The position numbers and the translations under genes were made by a program. 64,000 bases of DNA. It comes from Streptomyces sp. TLI_235 (GTDB taxonomy: Bacteria; Actinomycetota; Actinomycetes; Streptomycetales; Streptomycetaceae). Positions 9,058 to 18,526 of this stretch are shown in pieces (position 1 is the first letter of the stretch; every line of letters starts with the position of its first letter). The stretch is taken from assembly GCA_002300355.1 (NCBI GenBank), contig NSGV01000001.1, positions 4,216,001 through 4,280,000 of the forward strand, given 5' to 3'. The notes beneath the pieces are model-generated. The model ran no database searches and was not told the origin of the DNA. It saw nothing but the letters and a program-made list of their open reading frames with translations.

Positions 9058-11409
9058 ATGACCACCGACATCTGGGCCTGGGTGCGGGACACCCGCGAGC
9101 AGCTGGCCGAGGCGGGCCACCACCGGCTGGCCACCGCGCTGGTGGAGATCGCCGGGCACGCCGTCGAGGGCCGCAACGAGCAGCTCGACGCCATGTACCC
9201 GGAGGCGCTGGCCTCCGCCCGCGCCCTCGGCCTGCCCTGGGTCGAGGTGTTCCTGCGGCACTGGCGCATGCAGAACCTGCTGAACAAGCGCCACCAGGGC
9301 GAGGCCGCGATGGCCGAGGCCGTCGACCTGCTGGAGTTCGCGCACCGCGAGGAGACCGCCTCCTGCCCCCAGTCGGTCTGCGCCGTCCAGGACTTCACCA
9401 TCTGCCACGCCCGGATCGACGGCCCTGGCTACGTGGCCGAGCGGCTCGCCGTGCTGGACGAGACGCTGGCCCGGGTCGAGCCCGCCCGCGCCTGCTTCGA
9501 CTGCCTGTCCCGGGAGTACGCCGACACACTGGAGGACGACGACCGGCCGGCGGACGCCCTCGCGCACCTGGACCGCGCGCAGGCCCGGATCCAGGCGGCC
9601 GGCGAGCAGGTGTCGCTCGCCTTCGGGCACAGCCGGGCCGGCGCGCTGGTGAACCTCGGCCGCCCCGAGGACGCCCTGGCCGCGTACGACACCGCGGAGC
9701 GCGCCTACACCGCCCGCCACACGCTGGACGACGACGACCGGCGCAAGCTCGCCGTCGGCCGGGCCGTCGCACTCGCCGCCCTCGGCCGCACCGAGGAGGC
9801 ACTGAAGCAGCTGCCGGACGGCGAGGAGGCCGACCGCTTCCCCGACATCCGGCACCGCTGGGCGGCCGCGGTGGAGAGCCTCGCCGAGGCCCGCGCCCTG
9901 CCGCACGGCGACCTCGACAACGACGCCGCGCTCGGCGTCCGACTCGCCCGCTGGGTCGGCTACCTGGACACCGCCGGCTCCCACCGGCCCTGCCTGGACC
10001 TGCTCCTGATCGCCGGCCGGCTGGCGGTCGCCCGCGGCGCCCGGACGGTCGCGCTCACCCTGGCCGCCACCGGCGAACGCAAGCTCGGACAGCTGCGCCG
10101 CACCGACGGCGTCGCCGACCGGCTCGCCGAGCTGCGGGCCGACGCCGAGGCCCTGCCGCTGCCCGGGGCGCCGGTGCCCGCCGCCGAACTGCCGGAGTGG
10201 CTCGGCACCCGCCGCGTCACCTTCGAGCAGGCACTGGACCACTTCACCGCGGCGAGCGCCGAGTCGGCGGAGGCCGCCGCCGTGCTGGTGCTCCAGCGGG
10301 CCCGGGCGCTGGACGCGCTCGGCCACCCGCGGGCCGCCGCGGACCTGCTCTGGGCCCGCCTGGACGAGGACCCGTCGGACGAGGACCTGCCGGGCATGCT
10401 CGGCCAGGTCCTGATCGACGCGGAGGACGGCGAGGGCGTCCGCCGGCTCGCCGACCGGCTGATGCCCGCCAACCCCTCCGAGGCGCACTGGATCCGGGCC
10501 CGCTGGGCCGCCGCCGAGGGCCGCTGGGAGGAGGTCGGCGAGCACTGCGACAGCGTCCTCGCACACGAGCCGGAGGCACTGAACACCCGTCGGCTGGCCG
10601 CCACCGCGGCGACCCGCCTCGGCGACCACGCCCGCGCCCAGCGGCTGTACCAGGAACTGCTGGAGCACGCGCTGCCCGCCGGCGGGGCCGACGAGGCCGA
10701 GGAGCACCGCACCGTCCAGGAGCCCGACCTGTGGCACCTGATCACCGCCGCGACCGCCAACCGGGACTGGGCGGTCGTCCGCAGCACCGGCGCGCTGATC
10801 GGCATCGGGTTCGACGCCGACGAGGGCCCGGTGGACGAGGAGTGGCAGACGGTCACCGTCCGCACCACCCGGGCCAACGGGGCGAGCGTCGACCTGCCAG
10901 CGGTGCGCACCGGCCCGGCCACCGCGCGGATCCTGCCGGTGCTCGGCGACGACGTCCCGCTCAACCACCGCGACGTCGTGGTCTTCGGCCCGGCCGTGCT
11001 CAACGAGCGCCCCGCCGACGAGTCCGAGCGGGACACCTGGCGCCCGGTCTTCCGACAGCTGACCCTGCTCGACCCGGCCGGCTACACCACGCACTGGGTG
11101 GACGGCGCCTGGCCCGGCGAGGACGCCTGGTTCGCGCTCCGCGAGGCGCTCGCCGAGGAGGGCTACGGGCTGTGGGCGTACAGCGGCGACCAGTACGCCG
11201 TCACCGACCCGGCCGCCGAGGACGGCAGCCTGCCCGGCATCTACGCCGCCCTCGGCGTGCCGCCGACCGCCGGCACCGCGGACGCCGACGCGCTGCTGCA
11301 GCGGCTGACCGCCGACTGGGAGCACCCGCTGAGCTGGCTCGACCTGGCCCGGACCGCCGGGGCCGACACCACCCGGCACGAGGAGACCGTCCGCCGCTAC
11401 GGGCTCTGA
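9058..11409 (+). CDS. large TPR-like repeat protein, probable partner of the Hsp90-like ATPase
   Basis: A 783-residue protein with no membrane segments. Residues 1-590 are amphipathic helical pairs with the TPR spacing of Ala, Gly and Leu (for example LARARALPHGDLDN-type and AEGRWEEVGEHC units). Residues about 600-783 look beta-rich with repeated Trp (DTWRPVFRQLTLLD, GLWAYSGDQYAVTDP). GAGGAG precedes the ATG at good spacing. It starts 107 bp after the Hsp90-like gene in the same direction. TPR proteins commonly dock chaperones, so a cochaperone or adaptor role is inferred from adjacency. No enzyme motif seen. Confidence 0.7.
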   Translation: MTTDIWAWVRDTREQLAEAGHHRLATALVEIAGHAVEGRNEQLDAMYPEALASARALGLPWVEVFLRHWRMQNLLNKRHQGEAAMAEAVDLLEFAHREETASCPQSVCAVQDFTICHARIDGPGYVAERLAVLDETLARVEPARACFDCLSREYADTLEDDDRPADALAHLDRAQARIQAAGEQVSLAFGHSRAGALVNLGRPEDALAAYDTAERAYTARHTLDDDDRRKLAVGRAVALAALGRTEEALKQLPDGEEADRFPDIRHRWAAAVESLAEARALPHGDLDNDAALGVRLARWVGYLDTAGSHRPCLDLLLIAGRLAVARGARTVALTLAATGERKLGQLRRTDGVADRLAELRADAEALPLPGAPVPAAELPEWLGTRRVTFEQALDHFTAASAESAEAAAVLVLQRARALDALGHPRAAADLLWARLDEDPSDEDLPGMLGQVLIDAEDGEGVRRLADRLMPANPSEAHWIRARWAAAEGRWEEVGEHCDSVLAHEPEALNTRRLAATAATRLGDHARAQRLYQELLEHALPAGGADEAEEHRTVQEPDLWHLITAATANRDWAVVRSTGALIGIGFDADEGPVDEEWQTVTVRTTRANGASVDLPAVRTGPATARILPVLGDDVPLNHRDVVVFGPAVLNERPADESERDTWRPVFRQLTLLDPAGYTTHWVDGAWPGEDAWFALREALAEEGYGLWAYSGDQYAVTDPAAEDGSLPGIYAALGVPPTAGTADADALLQRLTADWEHPLSWLDLARTAGADTTRHEETVRRYGL

Positions 11410-11432
11410 CCAGGGCGCGGCCCCCGACGACC

Positions 11433-11470
11433 CCGGGCGGCTCCCGGCCCACCGGCCGGGAGCCGCCCGG
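11433..11470. terminator. strong hairpin terminator after the TPR-like gene
   Basis: A perfect 17-bp stem (11433-11449 with 11454-11470) around a 4-base loop lies 24 bp past the stop. It has no T tract, as is common in Streptomyces. It separates the chaperone genes from the transporter gene. Confidence 0.7.
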
Positions 11471-11614
11471 CGGCCCGCCCGTCCGTGATGTCGGTCACGG
11501 CGGTCCGTTCGCACCGCCCCGGACATGTGCGTCCGCGCGTCCGATCGGGCAAGGTGGGGCGCAGGATCGGAGCGTGGCCGGCGCGGCCACCAGGGGCGGC
11601 GAGGAGTGGCGGAC

Positions 11615-13354
11615 GTGCCGAAGCGGGGCCGACCGGGCGGCGGCAAGAAGGCCAGGGGCGGCCGCAGGACCGCACCCGCCGCGCCCCCTGCGGACCGCGC
11701 CCCGGAGCGGGCCGCCCGCAGGCCGTCCGCGTCCCCCACCGAGGGCCTGCTCGGGCCCGCCGCCCCCGCCCGGCCACCGCAGACCGCGGTGCCGCTCGCC
11801 CCACCGCCCCCACCCACCGAGGGCCTGCTCGCGCCCGCCGCCGGCCCCGAGGACACCCTCACCCCGGAGGACTGGCGCGCCGCCGGCTACACCCCGGCGC
11901 ACGGCGTCGACCTCTCCGAGCTGCGGGCCGGCGCACCCGGCGCCGCACCCTGGCCGGACCGGATGCGCACCCTGCTGCGCACCCCGATGACCGAGCGGCC
12001 CGCCTTCGAGCGGACCCCGCGCGACCTGCACCCCTCGGCCGCCCGGCACGTCCCCCGGGTGCTCGACCTCACACTGCGGATCGGCGAGCTGCTGCTCGCC
12101 AGCGGCGAGGCCGCCGAGGACGTCGAGGCGGCGATGCTCGGCATCGCGCACGCCTACCGGCTGGACCACTGCGAGCCGCAGGTCACCTTCACGCTGATCT
12201 CCATCTCGTACCACCCGTCGCTGATCGACCCGCCGGTCAGCGCCGCCCGCACCGTCCGCCGGCGCACCTCGGACTACACCCGGCTCGCCGCCGTGCACCG
12301 GCTGGTCGCCGACATCACCGCGGAGAAGATCCCGGTCAACGACGCCTACCGGCGGCTCGCCCTGATCCGCCGCAACCGGCACCCCTACCCGGTCTGGCTG
12401 CTGGCGCTGGCCACCGGCCTGCTGGCCGGGGCGGCGACCTTCCTGGTCGGCGGGCGGGTCGACGCCAAGGCCTGGCTGGTCTTCGCCGGCGCCTTCGTCG
12501 CCGCGGTGGTCGGCGACCGGCTGGCCTCGCTGATCGCCCGCCGCGGGCTGCCGGAGGTCTACCAGTTCGTGGTCGCGGCGACGCCCGCCGCATTCATCGG
12601 CATCGTGCTCTCCTTCAACGACCTGCACCTGCGCGGCTCGGTGGTGATCACCGGCGGCCTGTTCGCGCTGCTGCCCGGCCGGGCGATGGTCGCCGCCGTC
12701 CAGGACGGCCTGACCGGCTTCTACATCACCGCCGCCGCCCGCCTGCTGGAGGTGCTCTACCTGATCGCCGGCATCGTGATCGGCGTGATGTCGGTGCTCT
12801 ACCTCGGCGTCAACTACAACGCCAAGCTCCGGCCCGACGAGTCCATCGGCGGCACCGTCGACCCGCCGATCCAGCTGCTCGCCGCGATGGTGCTGGCGCT
12901 GGCCTTCGCGGTACTGCTGCAGACCGAGCGGCGGACCCTGCCGATGGCCGTGGTCATGAGCGGCATCGGCTGGTCGACGTACGGCGTGCTGACCAACGCC
13001 GGGGTCTCGCCGATCGCGGCGACCGGCATCGCGGCCGGCCTGGTCGGCCTGTTCGGCCAGTTGACGGCCCGCTACCGGCGCGCCTCGGCGCTGCCCTACG
13101 TGACGGCGGCGATCGGCCCGCTGATGCCCGGTTCGGCCCTGTACCTCGGCATGCTGGCCTTCGCCCAGGGACACGCCAGTGCCGGACTGGTCTCCGTCAC
13201 CCGGGCCGCCGCGTTGGCGATGGCACTGGCGATCGGCGTCAACCTGGGAGGCGAGGTCGCCCGGCTCTTCCTCAAGACCCCCGGCGCGACCGAGCCGCTC
13301 GCGCCCCACCTGCTCGTCCCCCGCCGGGCGGCCAAACGCACCCGCGGCTTCTGA
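11615..13354 (+). CDS. ThrE-type threonine/serine exporter family protein
   Basis: A 579-residue protein. After a disordered Pro/Ala-rich N-terminus (about 130 residues) comes the ThrE N-terminal domain (VLDLTLRIGELLLASGEAAEDVEAAM, TFTLISISYHPS) and then about ten hydrophobic segments, including the second domain (MVVSGIGW-like and ALPYVTAAIGPLMPGSALYLG). Members export threonine and serine or, in other bacteria, related small acids. I chose the GTG at 11615 because GAGGAG is 8 bases upstream; the open frame extends to 11525. The next membrane-protein gene follows by 57 bp. Confidence 0.85.
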   Translation: MPKRGRPGGGKKARGGRRTAPAAPPADRAPERAARRPSASPTEGLLGPAAPARPPQTAVPLAPPPPPTEGLLAPAAGPEDTLTPEDWRAAGYTPAHGVDLSELRAGAPGAAPWPDRMRTLLRTPMTERPAFERTPRDLHPSAARHVPRVLDLTLRIGELLLASGEAAEDVEAAMLGIAHAYRLDHCEPQVTFTLISISYHPSLIDPPVSAARTVRRRTSDYTRLAAVHRLVADITAEKIPVNDAYRRLALIRRNRHPYPVWLLALATGLLAGAATFLVGGRVDAKAWLVFAGAFVAAVVGDRLASLIARRGLPEVYQFVVAATPAAFIGIVLSFNDLHLRGSVVITGGLFALLPGRAMVAAVQDGLTGFYITAAARLLEVLYLIAGIVIGVMSVLYLGVNYNAKLRPDESIGGTVDPPIQLLAAMVLALAFAVLLQTERRTLPMAVVMSGIGWSTYGVLTNAGVSPIAATGIAAGLVGLFGQLTARYRRASALPYVTAAIGPLMPGSALYLGMLAFAQGHASAGLVSVTRAAALAMALAIGVNLGGEVARLFLKTPGATEPLAPHLLVPRRAAKRTRGF

Positions 13355-13411
13355 CCGGTCGTTTGGCCCGTCGAAGCCCCGCTGCACCACCCGAGAACGA
13401 AGGCACCACCC

Positions 13412-14524
13412 GTGATCAACGACCTGCTGGACGGCTACCGCGAACACATCGTCGACGCGCACAAGCAGCCGCTCTTCCTGCTGCTCGTCGGCTTCGTCGT
13501 GTCGTTCGTCGGCATCCGGTTCAGCGTGCGGATGATCCGCGCCCAGGTGCGCTGGTGGCCGGGCAACATCACCCCGGGCGGGCTGCACATCCACCACATG
13601 GTCTTCGGCCTGGGCTTCCTGCTGGTCGGCGGCATCGGCGTGTTCGCCACCAACGGCGGCCACCCGTGGATCGACTGGTTCGGCCTGTGCTTCGGCATCG
13701 GCTGCGGCCTCGTGCTCGACGAGTTCGCGCTGATCCTGCACCTGGACGACGTCTACTGGAGCGAACAGGGCCGCACCTCGGTGGACGCCGTCGTCCTGGG
13801 CCTGCTCGGAACGGCGCTGCTGCTCACCGGCTACGTGCCGCTCGGCGTCGTCCCGGGCCAGTCCTCGCCGATGGAGCAGGGCCGGTGGGGCCTGGTCGCG
13901 GTGATCTCGGTGAACGCCCTGGTCTCGGTGATCGCCCTGCTCAAGGGCAAGTTCTGGACCGGCCTGCTCGGCATCATGGTGCCCGGCCTGGCCTGGGTCG
14001 GAGCCGTTCGACTGGCCCGGCCCGGCAGCCCCTGGGCCCGCTGGAACTACACCACCCGGCCGCGCCGCATGCAGCGCGCCCTGCGCCGCGAGCGGCGGCT
14101 GCACACCCGCGCCGACCGGGCCCGCACCTGGCTGTTCGACCTGATCGCCGGCGCCCCGGACAAGGTGCCGGCACACCACACCGCCACCCACCGGGTCGCC
14201 GAGCGGATGGCCGCCCGCGCCACCGCCCACCTCGACGCCCAGCACGCCCGGGCGCTCGCCCGCCGCTCGGCCCGGCTCGCCGACCGCCGCGCCGCCGCCC
14301 TGGCCGCCCGCCGCCCCGGCGGGCCCGCCGCGCAGCCCGGTGCCCACCCGGCCGCCGGCCAGGAACCGGAGCGCCAGGCGCTGGCGCACGCCCGCCGCCG
14401 GACCGTCCGGGCCGGCCGCCAGCGGGTGTACGCCGCCCGCCCGGCCGCCGCGGAGACCCCCGAGCCCTACACCCCCTACCGGCACCCGAAGCTGCCGCAC
14501 CCCCAGCCACGCCGCCCGGTCTGA
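13412..14524 (+). CDS. polytopic membrane protein with conserved His motif, unknown function
   Basis: A 370-residue protein with about seven hydrophobic segments in residues 18-205 and a long Arg/Ala-rich cytoplasmic tail. The loop after the first helix carries NITPGGLHIHHMVFG, with three histidines placed as if to bind a metal, and LDEFALILHLDDVYW adds acidic residues and a further His. Homologues are common in actinomycetes as integral membrane proteins of unknown role. It follows the ThrE-type gene closely and may share its transcript. Confidence 0.65.
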   Translation: MINDLLDGYREHIVDAHKQPLFLLLVGFVVSFVGIRFSVRMIRAQVRWWPGNITPGGLHIHHMVFGLGFLLVGGIGVFATNGGHPWIDWFGLCFGIGCGLVLDEFALILHLDDVYWSEQGRTSVDAVVLGLLGTALLLTGYVPLGVVPGQSSPMEQGRWGLVAVISVNALVSVIALLKGKFWTGLLGIMVPGLAWVGAVRLARPGSPWARWNYTTRPRRMQRALRRERRLHTRADRARTWLFDLIAGAPDKVPAHHTATHRVAERMAARATAHLDAQHARALARRSARLADRRAAALAARRPGGPAAQPGAHPAAGQEPERQALAHARRRTVRAGRQRVYAARPAAAETPEPYTPYRHPKLPHPQPRRPV

Positions 14525-14560
14525 CCGGGCCCCGAGCCCACCGGGCCGCGACCGGGCGGG

Positions 14561-15478
14561 TCAGACCGCGACCGGGGTGCGGGCGGCGAGCTCCGCCAGC
14601 CGGCGCGGACCGTCGGTGCTCGGCTCCCACCCGAGCTCACGGCGGGCCCGGGCGGTGGACATCCGCAGATTCGTGGCGAGCATGCAGGCCGCCAGCGGCG
14701 CAGGCCGGAACAGCCAGCGCGGCACACTCATCGGCTTCGGCGCCCCGAACGCCTCGGCCACCGCCCGGACGTGGGTGCCAAAGCCGAGCGGCAGGTCGTC
14801 GGCGATGTTGTAGGCCCGGTCGTCGCCGCCCTTCTCCAGGGCGAGGACGATCGCCCGCGCCGCGTCGTCGACGTCCACCCACGACAGCTTCCGGCCGTGG
14901 TCCGGGGCGACCGGCAGCGCCCGGCGGCGCAGCAGCGGCAACAGGGCGGTGTCGCTGACGCCCTCGCCGTAGAACAGGCCGTACCGCAGGCTCACCGCGG
15001 ACAGCCCGTCGGCGGCGAAGGCGAGGTCCTCCTTGGCCCGCATGGCGTCCACGTGCGCCCGCTCGCGCGGGTCGGCGACGCGCGGGCCGTACTCGTCCCG
15101 GCCCTCCTCCAGCGGGCGGTCGCCGTGCTCCCCGTACCCGTAGCCGAACATCATGGTCTCCAGGACGATCCGCCGGGCCCCGACCTCCCGTGCCGCCTTC
15201 AGCAGGTTGACGGTGCCGCCGGTGCGCAGGGCGTCGGTGCCGGCCATGTCCCGGTGCCGCATCATCGACCGGCCCTGGAGCGCGGTCGCGGCGTGCACCA
15301 CCGCGTCGAAGCACTGCCCGCCGACCGCCCGCAGCACCGCCTCGCGGTCCAGCAGGTCGGCCCGGAGGGTGTTCGCCGGGCCGCGGCCGAGACCGGCGAC
15401 CTCGTGCCCGGCCGCGGTCAGCTCCCGGACGGCCTTCCGCCCGAGCACCCCGCTCGCTCCCGCCAGGAGAATCCTCAT
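14561..15478 (-). CDS. NAD-dependent epimerase/dehydratase (extended SDR)
   Basis: A 305-residue protein. The Rossmann motif GASGVLGRKAVREL is at residues 7-20, followed by VVHAATALQ, RYGLFYGEG and the C-terminal YNIADD region. The usual SDR YxxxK pair is not obvious: the segment corresponding to the active site reads FGYGYGEHGD, so catalysis by the standard mechanism is uncertain. GGAGGGAG lies upstream of the ATG at 15478. Substrate unknown; sugar-nucleotide or flavonoid-type reductases are typical relatives. Confidence 0.75.
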   Translation of the reverse strand: MRILLAGASGVLGRKAVRELTAAGHEVAGLGRGPANTLRADLLDREAVLRAVGGQCFDAVVHAATALQGRSMMRHRDMAGTDALRTGGTVNLLKAAREVGARRIVLETMMFGYGYGEHGDRPLEEGRDEYGPRVADPRERAHVDAMRAKEDLAFAADGLSAVSLRYGLFYGEGVSDTALLPLLRRRALPVAPDHGRKLSWVDVDDAARAIVLALEKGGDDRAYNIADDLPLGFGTHVRAVAEAFGAPKPMSVPRWLFRPAPLAACMLATNLRMSTARARRELGWEPSTDGPRRLAELAARTPVAV

Positions 15479-15679
15479 CGCCCTGCTCCCTCCGTCCCGG
15501 CGCCGCCCCTGTCGCGGTGCCGTACCAGGCGGACGGCGCAGCCCCCGGGAACGTGACAGCACCCGGAGAACGGCACGGGTGACCGGCCGGAACGCGGCCC
15601 GAAAGACGGTCCGGACGACGCGTCCCGGACCGGCGGAAAAACCGGATGCCCGCCCCCGGACCCGCCGTACGGTGGCCGG

Positions 15680-16942
15680 ATGAGCAAGGACGCACCGGCC
15701 GGCATCGAGATCCGGGCCGTCACCGAGGACGAACTCCCGCTGTGGGACCGCGCCGTCGCCCGCGGCTTCCTCCGCCCCCACCTCGACGAGGGCACCGAGT
15801 ACCGGCGGCTCACCTTCGAGGCCGGCCGCTTCCTCGGCGCCTTCGACCCGCACGACCCGAGCCGCTGCGTGGCCACCTTCCGCAGCTTCGACACCGAGCT
15901 CACGATGCCCGGCGGCGCCCTGCTGCCGGTCGACGCGATCACCGCCGTCACGGTCAACTCCACGCACCGCCGCCGCGGCATCCTCAGCCGGATGATGGCG
16001 CAGGACCTCGCCGCCGCGAAGGAACGCGGCCGCGCCGCGGCGATCCTGATCGCCGCCGAGCACCCCATCTACGGCCGGTACGGCTTCGGCCCCGCCACCC
16101 GCGCCCACGCCTGGACGGTCGACCTGAGCCGCGGCGGGATCCGCCCCGACCTGCCGGCCTCCGGCGGCCGCACCGACTTCGTCACCATGGCCGAGGCCCG
16201 CAAGCACGGCGCCGAACTGCACGAGCGCTGGCGCCGCACCCAGCCCGGCGCGATCGGCCGCAGCGACACCTGGTGGCGGCTGCACCACGGCGACGTCATC
16301 CTGCCCGGCTACGACTGGAAGGAGCCCTTCCTCGCACTGCACCGCGACGCGCAGGGCACCGTCACCGGGCTGATCGCCTACACCGTGGAAGACGTGTGGG
16401 AGGCCAACCTCCCGAACTGCACCCTCACCGTCCTCGACTTCCTGGCGCTCGACCGGGAGGCGGCCGTCGCACTGTGGCGCCTCGCCTTCTCGGTGGACTG
16501 GGTGCGCAAGGTCGCGATCGGCAACCTCGGGCCCGACGACCTGCTGCCGCTGCTGCTCACCGACCCGCGCGCGGCCGTGCTCGGCCAGGACAGCTCCGAC
16601 TTCCTCTGGCTGCGGCTGCTCGACGTGCCCGCCGCCTTCGCCGCCCGCACCTACCGGGCGCCGGGCCGGCTCGTCCTGGAGGTCGCCGACCCGGACGGCT
16701 GGGCGGCCGGCCGCTGGGCGCTGGAGGCCGCCGCCGACGGCACCGGGCGCTGCGTCCCCACCGAGGACGACGCCGACCTCGCCCTGGACGCGGCGGCGCT
16801 CGCCTCGCTCCACCTCGGCACCGGGTCCGCCGTCCGGCTGGCCGCCGCCGGCCTGCTGACCGAGCTGACGCCGGGCGCGGCCGACCGCGCCGACCTGGTG
16901 CTGCGCACCGCCGTCCAGGCCTGGAACCCGGACCTGTTCTGA
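15680..16942 (+). CDS. Eis-family GNAT N-acetyltransferase
   Basis: A 420-residue protein with the Eis layout: an N-terminal GNAT domain with the acetyl-CoA loop VNSTHRRRGILSRMM and IYGRYGFGPAT, a second GNAT-like half, and a sterol-carrier-like C-terminal domain ending in Phe (WNPDLF). In mycobacterial Eis the terminal carboxylate is the general base and a tyrosine in the YGRYGFG-type segment is the acid; both elements are present. Relatives acetylate aminoglycosides at several amines, or protein lysines. The gene stands alone, convergent with the TetR gene at 16973. Confidence 0.85.
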   Translation: MSKDAPAGIEIRAVTEDELPLWDRAVARGFLRPHLDEGTEYRRLTFEAGRFLGAFDPHDPSRCVATFRSFDTELTMPGGALLPVDAITAVTVNSTHRRRGILSRMMAQDLAAAKERGRAAAILIAAEHPIYGRYGFGPATRAHAWTVDLSRGGIRPDLPASGGRTDFVTMAEARKHGAELHERWRRTQPGAIGRSDTWWRLHHGDVILPGYDWKEPFLALHRDAQGTVTGLIAYTVEDVWEANLPNCTLTVLDFLALDREAAVALWRLAFSVDWVRKVAIGNLGPDDLLPLLLTDPRAAVLGQDSSDFLWLRLLDVPAAFAARTYRAPGRLVLEVADPDGWAAGRWALEAAADGTGRCVPTEDDADLALDAAALASLHLGTGSAVRLAAAGLLTELTPGAADRADLVLRTAVQAWNPDLF

Positions 16943-16972
16943 ACGCCCGGCCGCCGGTCGGCCGCCCGCGGC

Positions 16973-17752
16973 TCAGGTCGCGGTGCGGCCGATCGTCGGC
17001 AGGATGAAGTCGTGGATCAGGCCCTTCACGTCCCGCACCAGCGGGCGGAACACCCGGTAGCGGGAGAGCACGACCACCTTGGCGACCATCGGCGTGGACC
17101 GGCGGACGAACTCGCGGGTCCGCTCCTGGCCGGGCGTGTGGTCGAAGACCCAGTACAGCACGATGATCATCAGGTGCAGCCAGAGCAGCTCCGGCAGCAG
17201 CTCGGCGAGTTCCTTGTCCAGCTTGGACGCGATGTCGGAGCCGGTCAGCACGTCCCGGAAGAGCCCGACGGCGGTGGCCCGGGCGCGGTGCGACTCGTTG
17301 GCGAACGGGCTGAGCGAGCTGTTCGGGTCGGCCGCGGTGCGGAAGAACTGCGCGGCGAACTCGTGGTACGGCGCGGCGCAGTCCAGCCAGGAGGCGAGCG
17401 CCAGGTACAGCCGGTCGGCGAACTCGGTGTGGCCCTCCATCCGCCGGGCGGCGTCCACCGCGTGCTCGACCGTCATGCCGTCGTAGAACCCCTGGATCAG
17501 GAATTCCTTCGACTCGAAGTAGTAGTAGGCGTTGCCCACCGAGATCCCGGCCTCGGCCGCGATCGCGCGCATGGTGGTCTTCTCGTAGCCGCGCTCCTGG
17601 AACAGGCGCATCGCGGTGTCGAGGATCAGCGCACGGGTCTGCTCGCTCTTGCCGGTCTTGGGGCGCGCCCGGCCGCCCGGCAGCTCCGCGCCGAGCGCGG
17701 GTTCCTGGGCGCTCTCGTCCATGCTGCGGGTGCCGCCCTTCTGCTCGTCCAC
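16973..17752 (-). CDS. TetR family transcriptional regulator
   Basis: About 259 residues from GTG 17752, or 249 from ATG 17722; AAGGG lies 12 bases before the latter and AGGG 2-3 bases before the former, so the start is open. The helix-turn-helix includes TTMRAIAAEAGISVGNAYYYFESK, followed by a long helical ligand domain with many aromatic residues (LLWLHLMIIVLYWVFDHT), which suggests a hydrophobic ligand. The upstream region holds an imperfect palindrome at 17868-17885 that could be its own operator. The gene is divergent from the GNAT gene at 17999. Confidence 0.82.
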   Translation of the reverse strand: MDEQKGGTRSMDESAQEPALGAELPGGRARPKTGKSEQTRALILDTAMRLFQERGYEKTTMRAIAAEAGISVGNAYYYFESKEFLIQGFYDGMTVEHAVDAARRMEGHTEFADRLYLALASWLDCAAPYHEFAAQFFRTAADPNSSLSPFANESHRARATAVGLFRDVLTGSDIASKLDKELAELLPELLWLHLMIIVLYWVFDHTPGQERTREFVRRSTPMVAKVVVLSRYRVFRPLVRDVKGLIHDFILPTIGRTAT

Positions 17753-17867
17753 GGCCCTGAGCCTAGCCGGGCACGCAGGGTCCCCCGCCCGGGGTCGGCC
17801 GACGCGGGCCGGGCGGGGCCGTACCGGATCTCCCCTCCGCACCCGGTACGGCGCCCGCCCGCGCACA

Positions 17868-17885
17868 TTTCGAACGTGTTCAAAA
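17868..17885. promoter_or_regulatory. possible TetR operator upstream of 16973-17752
   Basis: TTTCGAAC-GT-GTTCAAAA is an inverted repeat with one mismatch in an A/T-rich spot of an otherwise GC-rich gap of about 245 bp. TATGCT right after it could be a -10 box for rightward transcription. Function inferred. Confidence 0.4.
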
Positions 17886-17998
17886 TATGCTCCCGGGAGA
17901 CTCTAGAGGCGGCCCCGCCCGACTTCAAGCCGGCCTGCCCGATCCATGCCCGCACAACGGCGGGCCGCGGCAACACCGACTGTGAAAGGCTCGGGACC

Positions 17999-18526
17999 AT
18001 GACCGCAGAGATCACCGTCCGCGACGGCGGCCCGGCCGACGCGCCCGCCGTCGCCGCCCTGCACGCCGACAGCTGGCGGACGGCCTACACCGGACTCGTC
18101 CCCGCCGAGGCACTGGGCGACGGCCTGCCCGCCCAGCGCCGGGAGATCTGGGAACTGCGCCTCACCGCCGACTACGGCGATCCCGCACACACCCCCACCC
18201 TGCTGCTCGCCGAGGAGGCCGGGAACGGACCGGTCGGCTTCGCCTACCTGGTGCCCGAACCCGACGGCCGCGTCCTGCTCGACAACCTGCACGTCCGCCC
18301 CGGACGCACCGGCGGCGGCATCGGCGCCCTGCTGCTGCGCACCGCACTCCACCGCGCCGCGCCCGCCGTGCTCCGCCTGGAGGTGCTGCGCGACAACCAC
18401 CGCGCGATCGCCTTCTACGAGCGCGAGGGCGGGATCCGCACCGACGAGCGCACCGCCGAGTTCCCCGGCGGACACGAGGTCGCCGAGTACGAGTACAGCT
18501 GGCCGCAGCCCGCTCACCGGTCGTAG
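17999..18526 (+). CDS. GNAT family N-acetyltransferase
   Basis: A 175-residue single GNAT domain. The acetyl-CoA-binding motif lies in LHVRPGRTGGGIGALLLRTAL, preceded by the beta strand DGRVLLDN and followed by LRLEVLRDNHRAIAFYEREGG, the classic motif B. Substrate unknown. GAAAGG lies upstream of the ATG. Its last 13 bases overlap the end of the convergent macrodomain gene. Confidence 0.85.
   Translation: MTAEITVRDGGPADAPAVAALHADSWRTAYTGLVPAEALGDGLPAQRREIWELRLTADYGDPAHTPTLLLAEEAGNGPVGFAYLVPEPDGRVLLDNLHVRPGRTGGGIGALLLRTALHRAAPAVLRLEVLRDNHRAIAFYEREGGIRTDERTAEFPGGHEVAEYEYSWPQPAHRS

Noticed and set aside
8797..11862. Very long minus-strand open frame opposite the TPR-like gene, and similar long antisense frames at 24198-27116, 34693-38181 and 59003-61711
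   Set aside because: They mirror real genes, are composed of Gly/Ala/Arg/Val runs with no domain, and arise because stop codons are rare in GC-rich antisense frames.
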